Shown one piece after another: positions 63,109 through 64,000 of a DNA stretch of 64,000 nt. The position numbers and the translations under genes were made by a program. The notes beneath the pieces are model-generated. The model made no database searches. It was not told the origin of the DNA and was given only the letters and a program-made list of their open reading frames with translations. This stretch comes from Nonomuraea deserti (GTDB taxonomy: Bacteria > Actinomycetota > Actinomycetes > Streptosporangiales > Streptosporangiaceae): positions 1 through 64,000 of the forward strand of contig NZ_SMKO01000008.1 of assembly GCF_004348685.1 (NCBI RefSeq), given 5' to 3'. Position 1 is the stretch's first letter; each line of letters begins with the position of its first letter.

Positions 63109-63948
63109 TCACCTGGTCCACAGGGCGTCCTGGACGGCCTGCACCAGGGCCATCAGCTCCGGTGTGACGCGCTCCTTCGACCAGGCGAGCGCGTAGGTGA
63201 TGCGCAGGTCACCCGCGTCGAGCGGCACGAAGCGCACGTCGTCCCGCTTGATGGTCCTGACCAGCAGGTGCGGGATCGGCAGCAGCCCGGCGCCCGCCGC
63301 CACCAGGTCGAGCGCGGCGGCGAAGTCGTCGTCGGCCACCATGCGCGCGCGGCCGGGCAACCCCGACCACGGCCGGCTGAACGGCGTGAGCAGCACCTGG
63401 CCGCCCAGGTCCGCCGGGGCGACCCTGGCTGCGGGCGCCAGCCGGTGGCTCACGGGGACGGCCAGGTGGTCGACGGTGACGTGGAACCGGGCGGCGGTGA
63501 CGAACTGCGCGGGAGCGGGGGTGGCGAGGATCGCCGCGGAGACCTCCCCGCCCGCCAGCGCCCGCGCCGCCGCGCCCCGGCCGGCGGGCCGGAGCTCCAC
63601 GCCGAGCGCCGGGGTGCGGCTCGCGAGCCGCCTGGCGATCCGCGCGGCGAGCGTGCCGACGAGCGGAGGATAAGCAAGGTGAATGGTCGGCCGGGCCAGC
63701 CGCTCGGCCTCATCGGTGAACGCCCGGGCCGAGTCGATCACCTGCCGCGCGTGCGCGAGCAGCGCCTTGCCCTCCGCCGTGAGCCGCACTTCGCGGGCCG
63801 TGCGCTGGAAGAGCTGGACGCCGGTGGCGCGTTCGAGACGGGTGATGGCCTGGCTCATGGCGGGCTGCGACATCCCCAGGTCGGCGGCGGCCCTGGAGAA
63901 GCTGAGCCGTTCCGCCACCCTGGTGAAGCAGTGGATCTCCCTGAGCAT
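63109..63948 (-). CDS. LysR-type transcriptional regulator
   Basis: 279 residues from ATG 63948 (M-L-R-E-I-H-C-F); a longer start at 63972 would add eight residues. The N-terminal HTH is typical (F-S-R-A-A-A-D-L-G-M-S-Q-P-A-M-S-Q-A-I-T-R-L-E). The periplasmic-binding-like effector domain fills the rest. It ends one base from the SDR stop. Its own target would lie beyond the window's right edge. Confidence 0.88.
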   Translation of the reverse strand: MLREIHCFTRVAERLSFSRAAADLGMSQPAMSQAITRLERATGVQLFQRTAREVRLTAEGKALLAHARQVIDSARAFTDEAERLARPTIHLAYPPLVGTLAARIARRLASRTPALGVELRPAGRGAAARALAGGEVSAAILATPAPAQFVTAARFHVTVDHLAVPVSHRLAPAARVAPADLGGQVLLTPFSRPWSGLPGRARMVADDDFAAALDLVAAGAGLLPIPHLLVRTIKRDDVRFVPLDAGDLRITYALAWSKERVTPELMALVQAVQDALWTR

Positions 63949-64000
63949 AAGCAGCACCAATACATAGTGCATGACTCCAGGGGTACTCGGCAGGATCTCA

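Overview
The window is one continuous stretch of very GC-rich actinobacterial chromosome. Many genes start with GTG or TTG. Several start codons lie 7-9 bases after a TANNNT box with no ribosome site, as expected for leaderless mRNAs. The gene order nrnA-truB, rbfA, DUF503, infB, ylxR, nusA, rimP, DUF4439 and proS is typical of filamentous actinomycetes. A Nonomuraea- or Streptosporangiales-like host is my inference; the genus is not proven. The window holds no rRNA, tRNA, CRISPR array, prophage or secondary-metabolite assembly line that I can see.

1-31 kb is mostly housekeeping. It opens with the tail of an IS701-like transposase. Next come a diiron protein, a head-to-head EamA transporter/MocR regulator pair, menA, an adenosine/adenine-deaminase-family gene, dapB, an M16 peptidase, pnp-rpsO and ribF. 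The truB-to-rimP translation and ribosome-maturation cluster follows, then a DUF4439 pair, an ArsR-type regulator, a hydrolase-TctCBA uptake operon and proS.

31.8-61 kb contains a dispersed catabolic regulon, the most important content of the window. A TetR regulator at 60120 closely resembles mycobacterial KstR2. Copies of the KstR2-type box AGCAAGCGCTTGGT, exact or nearly so, precede at least six transcription units. These encode acyl-CoA dehydrogenases, an LLM flavin oxidoreductase, a PaaK-like protein, a FadD3-type CoA ligase, an Ltp-type thiolase with a DUF35 partner, a flavin reductase, IpdF, an SDR, EchA20, IpdA, IpdB, IpdC and FadA6. Together they form a pathway that activates and opens the last two steroid rings (C and D, from the HIP intermediate of sterol breakdown). 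The SDR <-> echA20-ipdA-ipdB-ipdC arrangement matches the Rv3549c-Rv3553 order of M. tuberculosis. The LLM/PaaK-like/FadD3 operon looks lineage-specific.

Other genes interrupt this regulon. They include an FprA-type ferredoxin reductase, a DUF6986 protein, CutC, GntR, DUF2252 and a RhlG-like SDR. There is also a tandem pair of small secreted Asn-rich proteins, and a SigE-type sigma gene that has lost region 4 and now reads in frame into its downstream beta-propeller gene. Pentapeptide-repeat and GH3 (NagZ-like) genes lie between ipdC and fadA6.

61-64 kb holds an AlkD-like gene, an XRE/MmyB-type regulator divergent from an SDR, and a LysR regulator. Short tandem repeats recur both between genes and inside otherwise standard enzyme genes (FadD3-like, SDR, lipoprotein), which suggests a genome prone to repeat expansion.
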